DNA of 33,031 bases from Bacteroidales bacterium UBA3724 (GCA_002371315.1 DFHL01000099.1:1-33031); one strand, 5' to 3'; shown: positions 23,589-31,408, numbered from the stretch's first letter. Numbers and translations: made by a program. Notes: generated by a model from the sequence alone, not told the origin.

Positions 23589-24422
23589 ATGAAAACAAGA
23601 ATTTTAGTCATATTTGCAATCGTCCTTTCCGCTTTCGGCTTCCCGTCGTTGAAGGCACAGACCGATGTCGATCTCGACCCCGAAGTGGGAGGCCGCCTGT
23701 CGGTATCGGTCGACAAGAAGCTGGCTCGCGGCCTGCACATCAGCCTTGAGGAGGAGATCCGTATGGACAACAACTTTGGCTCGTTAGACCGCTTCCACAC
23801 CACGCTGGGCCTGAGCTACAAAGTCAACGACTACCTGAAGCTGGGCGTCGGCTATGCAATGATCAATCCTTACAGCAGCAGCGACGGCGCTTTCAAAAGC
23901 AGCCGCCACCGCCTGATGCTCGACGCTACGGGCAGCCTGCGCTTCGGCGACTGGCGCCTGTCGCTCCGCGAGCGCTTCCAGGCCACCTATCGCAGCGGCG
24001 ATATGAACGAGTACCAGAACCCGCGCACGGCGCTGACGCTCAAAAGCCGGCTGAAACTATCGTACAAAGGCCTGCGGCGCCTCGAGCCATACGCTTACGT
24101 CGAACTGCGCAACACGCTGAACGCGCCGGTGATAAGCGCCAGCTACGACGGAACCAACTACCTGACCAGCGCCCTGTCGCAATACGGCGAAGCCGGCTGG
24201 TTCATAGATAGTTGGACGGGAATGTACGTCAACCGTGTCAGGGGCTCCCTGGGTTTTGAATACCGGCTCAGCAAGGCTTCGAGGATAGACATCTCGCTGT
24301 TGGCCGACCGCATTGTGGACAAAGTGGTCGATGCCAATGCCGAAGGCACCAAACTGAAGTCCTACACCCGCGAAACGGGATTTGTGGGCTGGATTAATAT
24401 TGGTTACAGTTATTCATTCTAA
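23589..24422 (+). CDS. DUF2490 outer-membrane beta-barrel protein
   Basis: A 277-residue protein with a signal peptide (about 1-24, ending KAQ) and alternating amphipathic strands (GGRLSVSVDKKL, GLHISLEEEIRM, FHTTLGLSYKV, YLKLGVGYAM). It ends in Phe (NIGYSYSF), the usual C-terminal signal of an outer-membrane barrel. The LSLRERFQATYR stretch and overall length match DUF2490. The family is uncharacterised, and a structural or transport role at the outer membrane is likely. It sits 27 bp after the beta-helix lipoprotein gene in the same operon. Confidence 0.85.
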   Translation: MKTRILVIFAIVLSAFGFPSLKAQTDVDLDPEVGGRLSVSVDKKLARGLHISLEEEIRMDNNFGSLDRFHTTLGLSYKVNDYLKLGVGYAMINPYSSSDGAFKSSRHRLMLDATGSLRFGDWRLSLRERFQATYRSGDMNEYQNPRTALTLKSRLKLSYKGLRRLEPYAYVELRNTLNAPVISASYDGTNYLTSALSQYGEAGWFIDSWTGMYVNRVRGSLGFEYRLSKASRIDISLLADRIVDKVVDANAEGTKLKSYTRETGFVGWINIGYSYSF

Positions 24423-24432
24423 ATTGTTTAAT

Positions 24433-24840
24433 ATGAAGAAACTCATTCTTTTACTGGTTTCCTTATGCCTTTTGGGCGGCACGCTGTACGCCCAGGAGCA
24501 GAACAAGCGCGAACGCAAGAAAAACCTTATCGTCAAGGAGTGGAACACCAAGGCCGGCTCCACGCAGCCCTATCTCGACAACAAGGTCACCTACGACGCG
24601 CAGGGACGCAAAATCGAAGAGATAGAATACGCCTCGTATGGCCAGAAGAAGCGCACCACTTACAGCTACGAGGGCGCAAGCACCAAGTGCAAGGAGCAGG
24701 TGGAATATGACGACAAGAACCGCGTGGTGCGCGTCAAGCACTTCGAGTACAACGCCGACGGAACGCGCCACAAGCAGCTCAACTACAAGCCCAACGGCAA
24801 GCTCGAATCGACCAAAACATACGAATATTCCTATCAATGA
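24433..24840 (+). CDS. small secreted protein with MORN/YD-like repeats
   Basis: A 135-residue exported protein from the ATG at 24,433, with signal peptide MKKLILLLVSLCLLGGTLYAQ. An upstream ATG at 24,382 lies inside the previous gene and is rejected. The mature part repeats short beta units: VTYDAQGRKIEEIEYASYGQ, TTYSYEGASTKCKEQVEYDD, FEYNADGTRHKQLNYKPNGK. These resemble the RHS/YD or MORN-like 'write-as-text' repeats of Bacteroidetes surface proteins. Function is unknown. Its stop overlaps the VTC gene start (ATGA), so translation is coupled. Confidence 0.75.
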   Translation: MKKLILLLVSLCLLGGTLYAQEQNKRERKKNLIVKEWNTKAGSTQPYLDNKVTYDAQGRKIEEIEYASYGQKKRTTYSYEGASTKCKEQVEYDDKNRVVRVKHFEYNADGTRHKQLNYKPNGKLESTKTYEYSYQ

Positions 24841-25595
24841 GCGTCCTTAACCTGATGCAGCCCATCGGCCTCGACGATATGAAGGCTGTCAGGCTGATGA
24901 ACCGCGTCGACCAGAAGTATATGGCTCCGGCGGCCCTGCTCGACGAGCTGCTGGCACGCATCGCCGACGGCTACTATGTGCAGCACATCGAGGGCAATCC
25001 GCTGGCACCCTACCGCACGCTCTATTTCGACACCGGCAGCCTCGAAATGTACACGATGCACCACAACAAGAAGCTGAACCGTCAGAAACTGCGCGTCCGC
25101 ACCTACCGCTCGACCGAGACCACCTTCTTCGAAATCAAGAACAAAGACAACAAGAAGAAGACCCGCAAGGTGCGCATCCCCATCGACGTGCGGATGTTCG
25201 ACCGTTGCCTCGAGGTGCCTGAAGTGTCGCAGTTCGTCAACGAAAACACGCCCTATCCCGTCGCGGTGCTGCACCCCTGTCTGGAGAATAGTTTTGAACG
25301 CATCACGCTGGTCGACAAGGGGATGAGCGAGCGCATCACCATCGACCGCGGCATCAGGTTCCACAACCGCGCTACCGGCATCGATGCCGACATCAGCCCG
25401 CTGCTCGTCATCGAGGTTAAGCACGAAGTCGGTGCCCCGATGTCCGACATCGAGCGGACGCTCCACGACCTGCACGTTCTGCCGCGCCGTATGAGCAAGT
25501 ACTGCATCGGCACGGCCCTTACCGACCCTTCGGCCAAACGCAACCGCTTCAAGCCCAAACTTTTGTTTATCGATAAAATATCAAATCAACAATAA
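24837..25595 (+). CDS. VTC-domain protein, polyphosphate polymerase family
   Basis: A 252-residue cytoplasmic protein of the triphosphate-tunnel superfamily. Conserved elements are RVDQKYMAP (about 22-30), YRTLYFDT (about 59-66), KLRVRTYRS, FFEIKNKDNKKKTRKVRI, ERITIDRGIRF and LLVIEVKHE. The Arg/Lys and Glu residues of these strands line the tunnel that binds phosphate chains and metal in the yeast Vtc4 catalytic domain, which makes polyphosphate from ATP. Bacterial homologues are annotated as polyphosphate polymerase domain proteins, mostly by homology. The operon partners are a DUF4956 membrane protein and surface proteins, which suggests polyphosphate made at or across the inner membrane. 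Confidence 0.88.
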   Translation: MSVLNLMQPIGLDDMKAVRLMNRVDQKYMAPAALLDELLARIADGYYVQHIEGNPLAPYRTLYFDTGSLEMYTMHHNKKLNRQKLRVRTYRSTETTFFEIKNKDNKKKTRKVRIPIDVRMFDRCLEVPEVSQFVNENTPYPVAVLHPCLENSFERITLVDKGMSERITIDRGIRFHNRATGIDADISPLLVIEVKHEVGAPMSDIERTLHDLHVLPRRMSKYCIGTALTDPSAKRNRFKPKLLFIDKISNQQ

Positions 25596-25602
25596 AACCC
25601 TT

Positions 25603-26448
25603 ATGAAGAAAATATTTGTATCCCTTTTTCTGGCAATGATAATGACTTTTGCCAATAGTGCTGTGGCTCAGGGTATTGACGACGATGTCGTTCTCCCTAC
25701 CGAAGAGTCTATCCTTGAAGACAACCAGCCCGACGCCGCTACCGACGCGCTCGAGGATGCTGACATCGCCCTCCGTTTCGGCAACGCCGAGGAGCAGAAC
25801 ATCGACTTCCTCGGTCTGCCGTTCTTCGACGCTCCCGGCCTGTGGAAGATGCTCATCCTGTTCGGCATCAACCTGCTGGTTTGTTGGATTATAACCCATT
25901 TCCTCTACTATCCCAAGAGCAAGCGCCGCGACTATTATTTCACCTATATGCTCTTCAGCACGGCCATCTTCTTCATCCTCTATCAGCTTCAGAATATGAA
26001 GATTGAGGTGGGCATCGCCCTCGGCCTCTTCGGTATCTTCAGTATGATCCGCTACCGCACCGAGCAGCTGCCCATCCGCGAGATGACCTACCTCTTCGTC
26101 CTCATCGCCATCAGCATCGTCAACGGCGCCGGTATGGCATCGAGCTACGTCTCGTTCATCGCCACCAACGTCCTCTTTATCCTCTTGATATGGCTGCTCG
26201 AGGCGGTCGGTATGTCGAACCGCAAGGCGCAGAAAATCATCACCTACGAGAAAATAGCCCTCATCAAACCCGAACGGCGCGAAGAGCTGCTGGCCGACCT
26301 CCGCGAGCGCACGGGCCTCGACATCGTCAAGGTGCAGGTGGGAAGCATCGATTTCCTCAAGGACACGGCTTTCCTCAAAGTGACCTACCTCTCCGACGAC
26401 CCCGAGCCGAACGACATCGATATGGTCACCAAGTTCAAGAAGAAATAG
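25603..26448 (+). CDS. DUF4956 integral membrane protein
   Basis: A 281-residue inner-membrane protein. It has an N-terminal signal-like segment (1-23, ending AVAQ) and an acidic periplasmic stretch to about residue 80. Four hydrophobic segments follow: LWKMLILFGINLLVCWIITHF, YMLFSTAIFFILYQ, IALGLFGIFSMI leading into the conserved RYRTEQLPIREMTYLF, and VLIAISIVNG with FIATNVLFILLIWLL. A C-terminal cytoplasmic domain of about 70 residues ends in KKK. DUF4956 genes accompany VTC polymerases, and the protein may be the membrane channel or anchor for the polymer. It is 7 bp after the VTC gene and is the last gene of the operon. Confidence 0.87.
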   Translation: MKKIFVSLFLAMIMTFANSAVAQGIDDDVVLPTEESILEDNQPDAATDALEDADIALRFGNAEEQNIDFLGLPFFDAPGLWKMLILFGINLLVCWIITHFLYYPKSKRRDYYFTYMLFSTAIFFILYQLQNMKIEVGIALGLFGIFSMIRYRTEQLPIREMTYLFVLIAISIVNGAGMASSYVSFIATNVLFILLIWLLEAVGMSNRKAQKIITYEKIALIKPERREELLADLRERTGLDIVKVQVGSIDFLKDTAFLKVTYLSDDPEPNDIDMVTKFKKK

Positions 26449-26568
26449 TGAACCGCCATCGTCCCCGCCATCGGCACCTTGCCCGCAACGTTCGCGGCCG
26501 ACGTGCAGGGCGTTGCCTCTTGCTGCCGGCGACGCTATGGCGACGGAACAGATTTCTTAAAATACCCC

Positions 26569-26607
26569 AAGCCTGAATGTTGAATTTAACATTCGGGCTT
26601 TCTTTTT
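26569..26607 (+). terminator. terminator of the surface/polyphosphate operon
   Basis: AAGCCTGAATGTT pairs with AACATTCGGGCTT over 13 bp (one G-T) around a GAATTT loop (26,569-26,600), followed by TCTTTTT. It is a strong intrinsic terminator 120 bp after the DUF4956 stop. Confidence 0.9.
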
Positions 26608-26691
26608 GTAGTCCGAAATTAACTTAAAAACTGTTAAAATATGCTCAAAAATCGCAAAATCTTAAAATGCTGATTTCCAAGCATCAAATAC

Positions 26692-26733
26692 CTACCAAAG
26701 TTCACCCAAACTTCTACCAAATTCTTACCAAAA
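26692..26733. repeat. TTACCAAATTCT-type repeat, second locus
   Basis: CTACCAAAGTTCACCCAAAC, then TTCTACCAAATTCTTACC. The words and spacing resemble 17,518-17,560, in the same orientation. Confidence 0.5.
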
Positions 26734-26784
26734 ATCACTCCAGTGGGCTTTAATGAAGAATTGTTAAATTTAACATAATTATTA

Positions 26785-26946
26785 GAAACTGTTTTGACTT
26801 TATCCAATGATATTCTTATGCCATAGAATCGGTGCTTTTTTCACGGTCTTTTGGTTACAATGGAACCCCATTGCGCCCTCAATACCGTGAAAAAAACACT
26901 CGATTCTATGCCCAATATTTTTCATCGATAAAGTCAAAACAGTTTC
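26785..26946. mobile_element. MITE-like 162-bp palindromic element with TTA target duplications
   Basis: The outer 20 bp are perfect terminal inverted repeats (GAAACTGTTTTGACTTTATC at the left, its complement at the right). An inner pair follows (CATAGAATCG...TTTTTTCACGGT with ACCGTGAAAAAAA...CGATTCTATG), and the centre holds CAATGG/CCATTG. Direct TTA triplets flank both ends (26,782-26,784 and 26,947-26,949). There is no transposase gene. The size, near-complete palindrome and 3-bp duplication fit a miniature inverted-repeat element moved by a related insertion sequence, perhaps IS5-like. The parent element is not in the window. Confidence 0.75.
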
Positions 26947-26958
26947 TTAAAATGCGCG

Positions 26959-26999
26959 AATGCCTCTCGATACCTCTGTTTGAGGTTGCGAAAGGCATT
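26959..26999 (-). terminator. probable terminator hairpin of the SDR gene
   Basis: An 11-bp stem (AATGCCTTTCG with CGAGAGGCATT on the minus strand) encloses a second stem ACCTC/GAGGT. It is located 30 bp after the SDR stop. The following bases are only weakly T-rich (ATTTTAAG), so termination efficiency is uncertain. Confidence 0.55.
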
Positions 27000-27028
27000 T
27001 GTAATTCAGGCTTTTGCTGCGGTTAGCC

Positions 27029-27859
27029 TTATATTTTCAGCTTGCTGAAGCCGCGCATCACGGCATCCCACCAGCGCGAGGGCAGCAGCCAGTGGAAGAA
27101 GACGCCGATGTGGGCAAAGCGGCCGGTGCGGTAGCGCGTCTTGGGGCGGCGGCTGTTGACGGCACGCGAGATGGCGCGTGTTATCACTCGGGGCGACGAC
27201 AGCCAGGGGCCTGAGTAGGCCTTGTGCAGCGTGTCGGCTTCGGTGGTGGCGCTGGCCTCGTAGGGCGTGCCGGCCGACGATTCGCGCAGGTGGCGTGCAG
27301 CGATGATGCCCCAGTCGGTCTTGATGCCGCCGGGCTCGATGATGGAGACGTCGATGCCGAAGGGCTTCACCTCCATACGAAGGGCGTCGCTCAGGGCTTC
27401 GACCGAGAATTTCGACACGTTGTACCATCCGCCGTAGAGCAGCACGATCTTGCCTGCTATCGAGGCGGTGTTGATGATGCGGCCGCTGCCCTGACGGCGC
27501 ATCGCGGGGAGCACCAGCTGGCACATCCGCGCCAGGCCGAAGACGTTGACTTCCTGCTGGCGGCGGGCTTCCTCCATAGGCGTTGTCTCGATGGCGCCGA
27601 ACCATCCGTAGCCAGCGTTGTTGACCAGCACGTCGATGCGGCCTTCCTTGTCCAGGACGGCCTGTACGCATCGTTGCATCGACTCTTCGTCGGTGACGTC
27701 GAGGCTCAGGGGTGTGATGCCGTCGGCTTTCAGGGGTTGCATCAGTTCGGTGCGTCGTGCGGCGGCGTATACTTTATGGCCTTGCCGTGCCAGCGTTTGC
27801 GCTGCGTCGAAGCCAATGCCGCTGCTGGCTCCGGTGATGAGGATTATTTTTTGTTTCAT
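27029..27859 (-). CDS. short-chain dehydrogenase/reductase (SDR)
   Basis: A 276-residue classical SDR using NAD(P)H. TGASSGIG at 9-16 binds the cofactor and NNAG at 80-83 stabilises the sheet. The catalytic residues are Ser133 (NTAS), Tyr146 and Lys150 (YNVSK). EPGGIKTDWG follows the active site as in the family. The Arg-rich AARRTEL after the second strand suggests NADP preference. The C-terminal 40 residues are basic and end in FSKLKI. It resembles the 'oxidoreductase, SDR family' group acting on unknown ketones or alcohols, and the substrate cannot be assigned. It appears to be a single-gene unit with its own terminator. Confidence 0.93.
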   Translation of the reverse strand: MKQKIILITGASSGIGFDAAQTLARQGHKVYAAARRTELMQPLKADGITPLSLDVTDEESMQRCVQAVLDKEGRIDVLVNNAGYGWFGAIETTPMEEARRQQEVNVFGLARMCQLVLPAMRRQGSGRIINTASIAGKIVLLYGGWYNVSKFSVEALSDALRMEVKPFGIDVSIIEPGGIKTDWGIIAARHLRESSAGTPYEASATTEADTLHKAYSGPWLSSPRVITRAISRAVNSRRPKTRYRTGRFAHIGVFFHWLLPSRWWDAVMRGFSKLKI

Positions 27860-27992
27860 TAAGGTTCTGTTTCTGCTTCTACCGTCTGCTTTTGGACAAC
27901 CCTAATAATCTTAACTGCGAATTTGTCGAATTAAATCATTGATGTTAAGAGTTTTTTTGCAGGCAAAACGCGAATTGATCGAATTTTAGAGG

Positions 27993-30218
27993 TTACTTTT
28001 TTGCATTGGGTATGTTGAAGACGACATAGGTGTTGTTGTCGCTGTTTTTCCAGGTGTAACTGCCTGTCGGCATATTGTTTATGTTGGCATTCAGCGCGTC
28101 GCGCAGGCTTGTCTCGCTGCCGCCGCTGATTGTTGTGCCGCTGCTGAGGGGCGAGTTGGTGCCGTTGTTGGTGCTGGAGGAGTGGCACAGGCTGTAGCTG
28201 GTTGGATAATAGCAGTGGTCGATAAGGAATTTGCAGGTGCTGTGGGATTCGCCAGCGATGCCGTATGCGTTTGCAGCAGTGGCACTTAGTTCGCCATAAA
28301 AGTAGCAGTTAGAAATAGTTATGTTGGCAAAAAGTTCACTTCCGTCCGCCACGATACCGGCAATGTTATTTCCTTCTACGTTGCACTTTGCATAACAGTT
28401 TTGTATGTTTGTCTTATAGTTTTTCCCAGCTAATCCTCCAGCATAAATGTTTGTACTGCCATTGATTGCAGTGATGTTCCCAGTGTTGAAACAGCTGTGC
28501 ATTGTGCGTATGGAAGTTGGGTATAATGTGCCCGCAATTCCGCCAATTCTTTTTATTTTGTTTCCTGTGTTGTTGCAAGCAATTGTTCCCGAATTGCTGC
28601 AATGGGAAATGCAGCAAGATACTTGGCCGAAAATTCCACCTATATAGCTTTCTGAAGCAGATGCCTTTTGTAAAACAATATTACCATAATTATGGCAGTC
28701 AGTGCAGTAAAGATTGTTGTCGGTTAATGACAACTTGCTTGTTATGCCACCGCAATTTTGGGTTTTCACTGTCTCGGATGAGGATGTAATTGTGATGTTG
28801 CCATAGTTGGTACAGCCGGATACGGAATTCATATTGACCATTTCGCCGACAAGGCCACCAACATAATGGTAATTAGTTGTGATGTTCCCGTAGTTTGTGC
28901 AGTTTGTTATCGAACATTTGTTGGCTAATCCTATCAATCCTCCAATTTTTAGACCGGATAGTTCTACATCGCATATTATGTTTACACGATTGGTGCAATT
29001 ATCGAATACGGCATTTTCTTTAGCCTCTCCAGCTAACGAACCATAACAATTGCTCCCATTATTAACCAGCACCGGCGATGTGACGTCGCTGGTTGCTGCT
29101 ATGGTCAGGTTTTTGACGGTGCCGCCGTTGACGGTGGAGAAGAGCGATATGCCCTGGGTCGTCAGGGTTATGGTGTGGCCGTTGCCGTCGAGGACGGCCT
29201 TGAACTCGCCGTTGAGGGTGCTGCCGACATTGATGTCGGCGGCCAGGGTTACGTGTTTGCCGGCTTTCTTCAGCGTGTCGGCCAATGCGGCCCAGCTTGT
29301 GGCGGAATTGACGATGTAGGGGTGCGCGGCCGAACCGTTGGTGACGGGTTTGGTGGGCTCGGTGTCGCCGAACTTCATTGCGCTGCCGGTGAAGGTGTTG
29401 GCATCGTCGAAGTGGCACAGCTCGCCACTGTTGAAGGCGATGTTGGCGGCTTTGGTTTTTTCGAATACTTTGATTATCCCGTTGTTGTCTTCGATGGTCA
29501 GACGCAAGGTGAAGGTGGATGCTCCGTTGACGGGCGGCACCAGAAGGTAGAGGTCTTTTGTCTCGGCTGCAAGGTCGAGTGGTGTGCTGAAGCACAGGGT
29601 GCGCGATGTGGCGTCGGCGCCAGTGGGCGGCTGCACTTGCCATTGGTTTTCGGCGTGCTGGGCGACGATGGTGCCGTACAGGGGCTTGTCGCTGATGACT
29701 TCGATGGCGTGGAGCTTGGCTCCGATGCCGTTTCCGCTGGCATTCACCTTGAAGTGCAGCAGGGCGCAAAGGTTCTGGAAACGTAGCGTGTTGCCGTCGG
29801 CTTTGGCTGCCATTATGCTGTGCACGACTTGCTGTCCGCCATTGGTGGCGTAGGTTTCTTCCTGTGGGATGCTGAATGATATTTGTCCGCCGTTTATGGC
29901 CGCGATGTCGGCGGGGTAGGCGGCGTAGTATTCCCCTCCTATGTCGCTTGCGCCTTCGGCATTGATGGTGGCCTTGTTGTTCTGGCTGGCGTCGACGGCT
30001 ATGTTGTAGGCTTGGCCGTTGATTTGTACAGCGTCTCCGTTGTGCCAGTGGACTATGGTGCCGGTGATGTAGTCTTTGGCGCTGTTGTAGTCCTGGGTTA
30101 TGGCGGTGAATGTTGTACGGTCTTTGCTGCAGCTTGTGGTCATCAATGTTCCTAAAATGAGGGTTGCAATCCAAAGACTAATGCCGTGAAAATTTGTGGG
30201 GGGGGGTAAAATATTCAT
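27993..30218 (-). CDS. fimbrillin-like/GLUG-repeat surface lipoprotein with C9 tract
   Basis: A 741-residue lipoprotein. The N-terminus MNILPPP leads into a hydrophobic segment (ISLWIATLILGTL) and lipobox MTTSC (C30). Residues about 35-280 look like a fimbrillin/Mfa-type domain (GDAVQINGQAYNIAV, YYAAYPADI, LLHFKVNASG, LYLLVPPVNG). From about residue 330 GLUG-type beta-helix repeats follow (VGGLVGEM, ISNCTNYGNIT, IGGIFGQV, AGGLAGKN), with Cys and Asn regularly placed. It probably sits on the outer surface as an adhesin or fimbrial tip protein. Codons 5-7 are CCC CCC CCC, a nine-C tract before the signal peptide, so slippage would switch it off. A second ATG four bases upstream lies in another frame. 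The gene is 10 bp after ribD. Confidence 0.85.
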   Translation of the reverse strand: MNILPPPTNFHGISLWIATLILGTLMTTSCSKDRTTFTAITQDYNSAKDYITGTIVHWHNGDAVQINGQAYNIAVDASQNNKATINAEGASDIGGEYYAAYPADIAAINGGQISFSIPQEETYATNGGQQVVHSIMAAKADGNTLRFQNLCALLHFKVNASGNGIGAKLHAIEVISDKPLYGTIVAQHAENQWQVQPPTGADATSRTLCFSTPLDLAAETKDLYLLVPPVNGASTFTLRLTIEDNNGIIKVFEKTKAANIAFNSGELCHFDDANTFTGSAMKFGDTEPTKPVTNGSAAHPYIVNSATSWAALADTLKKAGKHVTLAADINVGSTLNGEFKAVLDGNGHTITLTTQGISLFSTVNGGTVKNLTIAATSDVTSPVLVNNGSNCYGSLAGEAKENAVFDNCTNRVNIICDVELSGLKIGGLIGLANKCSITNCTNYGNITTNYHYVGGLVGEMVNMNSVSGCTNYGNITITSSSETVKTQNCGGITSKLSLTDNNLYCTDCHNYGNIVLQKASASESYIGGIFGQVSCCISHCSNSGTIACNNTGNKIKRIGGIAGTLYPTSIRTMHSCFNTGNITAINGSTNIYAGGLAGKNYKTNIQNCYAKCNVEGNNIAGIVADGSELFANITISNCYFYGELSATAANAYGIAGESHSTCKFLIDHCYYPTSYSLCHSSSTNNGTNSPLSSGTTISGGSETSLRDALNANINNMPTGSYTWKNSDNNTYVVFNIPNAKK
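30198..30206 (-). repeat. C9 homopolymer near the 5' end of the surface lipoprotein gene
   Basis: Nine consecutive G on the plus strand (C on the coding strand), at codons 5-7. It lies in-frame, before the signal peptide, and no other start codon is available downstream before the lipobox Met. Confidence 0.95.
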
Positions 30219-30228
30219 ACATAACGAT

Positions 30229-31218
30229 TTAGAGTTTGTTAATTTGGTTGTTTGTGCATTCGTTTATTTTCAATCGTCCTTCGGCAACCGGTGGGATGGC
30301 GGGGGCGGGGAGTCCGTCGCCAAGGACGGCTGTGCTGCGGAAGATGCGCACCTCGTCGTAGAGCCCCTCGCGGATGAAGGCGTCGAGGATTTGGCGTCCG
30401 CCTTCGACGATAAGCGACTGTATTTTGCGTTCGTAGAGGGTCTGCATCGCTTCGCCGAGCGACGGGCAGCGCAGGTGGAGCCAGTGGTCGGGAAGGTCGG
30501 TGAGGCGGCCTCGGCGGTCGAGGACTATGGGCTGCGGCTGGCGTCCGCCGAAGAGGCGTGCCGTCAGCTGCGGGCGGTCGTCGATGTAGGTCTGCGAGCC
30601 GACGAGTATGGCGGCTTCTTCGGTGCGCAGGCGGTGGCTTTCGATGGTCTGTCGCTGCGACGACAGCCAGTAGCTTTTCCCGTTTTCCGTTTTCCGTTTT
30701 CCGTTTTCCGTTATCGACGGTGCCATAAAGCCGTCGGCGCTCTGCGCCCACTTGAGGATAATATAAGGACGGCGTTTCTCCATAAAGGTGAAGAAACGCC
30801 GGTTCAGTTCGCGACCCTCGTCTTCGAGGATGTGTCGCACCACTTCGATGCCTGCCGCTTCGAGCTTGGCGTAGCCGCGACCCGAAACGAGGGGGTTGGG
30901 GTCGTCGTTGCAGCACACCACGCGGCCGATGCCTTTCTCGACTATCAGGTCGGCGCAGGGTGGCGTAAGACCCTGGTGCGAGCAGGGCTCGAGGTTGACA
31001 TAAAGGGTGGCACCGCGCAGGTCGCTTTCCGCTTTAAGAATGGCGTTGCGCTCGGCGTGCCATCCGCCATAAAACTGATGATATCCCTCGCTGACGATAC
31101 GGCCGTCCTTGACTATGACGCAGCCAACCATCGGGTTGGGCCGCACGCGCCCCAGTCCGCAGGACGCCAGTTGCAGGCAACGATGCATAAATCTTATGTC
31201 AGTTTCGTTTTGCGTCAT
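30229..31218 (-). CDS. ribD: bifunctional riboflavin biosynthesis protein RibD
   Basis: A 329-residue fusion that performs two steps of riboflavin synthesis: deamination of 2,5-diamino-6-ribosylamino-4(3H)-pyrimidinone 5'-phosphate and reduction of the ribosyl side chain. The deaminase domain has the zinc site H54-A-E56 with P78-C79 and C88 (EPCSHQGLTPPC). The reductase domain starts near 148 (RPYIILKWAQSADGFMAP) and includes ILVGSQTYIDDRPQLT and IVEGGRQIL, which bind NADPH and substrate. Residues about 170-179 (NGKRKTENGK) are an insertion encoded by a 7-bp repeat array. A -7 motif lies at 31,302-31,309. The leader of about 79 nt is too short for a typical FMN riboswitch, and I see none. Confidence 0.95.
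   Translation of the reverse strand: MTQNETDIRFMHRCLQLASCGLGRVRPNPMVGCVIVKDGRIVSEGYHQFYGGWHAERNAILKAESDLRGATLYVNLEPCSHQGLTPPCADLIVEKGIGRVVCCNDDPNPLVSGRGYAKLEAAGIEVVRHILEDEGRELNRRFFTFMEKRRPYIILKWAQSADGFMAPSITENGKRKTENGKSYWLSSQRQTIESHRLRTEEAAILVGSQTYIDDRPQLTARLFGGRQPQPIVLDRRGRLTDLPDHWLHLRCPSLGEAMQTLYERKIQSLIVEGGRQILDAFIREGLYDEVRIFRSTAVLGDGLPAPAIPPVAEGRLKINECTNNQINKL
30682..30709 (-). repeat. four tandem copies of a 7-bp unit (GTTTTCC) inside ribD
   Basis: Perfect copies of GTTTTCC on the plus strand at 30,682, 30,689, 30,696 and 30,703, with degenerate copies on both sides. They encode the NGKRKTENGK loop of the reductase domain. Confidence 0.95.
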
Positions 31219-31301
31219 ATTTGGTTCGGTGCAATTAAGATATTGGTTTGTAATATCCTATATGCGTTAATCGGCAGGGTGTATCAACGGTTTACGGGAT
31301 G

Positions 31302-31331
31302 CAAATTTACATAAAAATCTTGAATTTCAAC
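31302..31331 (-). promoter_or_regulatory. ribD promoter (-7 TAAATTTG)
   Basis: Minus strand TAAATTTG (31,309-31,302) with GTTG 18 bp upstream (31,331-31,328), one mismatch from TTTG. The expected leader is about 79 nt. Confidence 0.55.
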
Positions 31332-31352
31332 ACTGAATGATGAAAAATTATT

Positions 31353-31377
31353 GGTTCGCAGGTGTCTCGCCTGCGAA
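31353..31377. repeat. REP-like palindrome, copy 2
   Basis: TTCGCAGG (31,355-31,362) pairs with CCTGCGAA (31,370-31,377) around TGTCTCG. With the preceding GG it matches the copy at 17,673-17,697 with few changes. It lies between the ribD promoter and the 3' end of the adjacent lipoprotein gene and could also end that transcript, but no poly-U tract follows it. Confidence 0.65.
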
Positions 31378-31408
31378 GTTAAGGTGTAGTAAAGAATGAT
31401 TATTCGGG

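Larger units (their letters stand above)
26610..27028. other. gene-free region with TTACCAAATTCT repeat, MITE-like element and SDR terminator
   Basis: No supported gene. It contains the repeat words at 26,692-26,733, the palindromic element at 26,785-26,946 and the hairpin at 26,959-26,999. The short open frame at 26,832-27,026 lies across these structures and is not gene-like. Confidence 0.75.

Noticed and set aside
26832..27026. 64-codon frame on the plus strand
   Set aside because: It runs through the MITE-like element and the SDR terminator, with no plausible protein features.
29062..30174. 370-codon frame antisense-shifted within the surface lipoprotein gene
   Set aside because: Same strand, other frame, with very high Arg/Gln/His content. 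The overlapping lipoprotein frame has signal peptide and repeats.
31219..31301. FMN riboswitch ahead of ribD
   Set aside because: The expected leader is about 79 nt and lacks the conserved FMN aptamer elements, and the rest of the region is simple AT-rich DNA.
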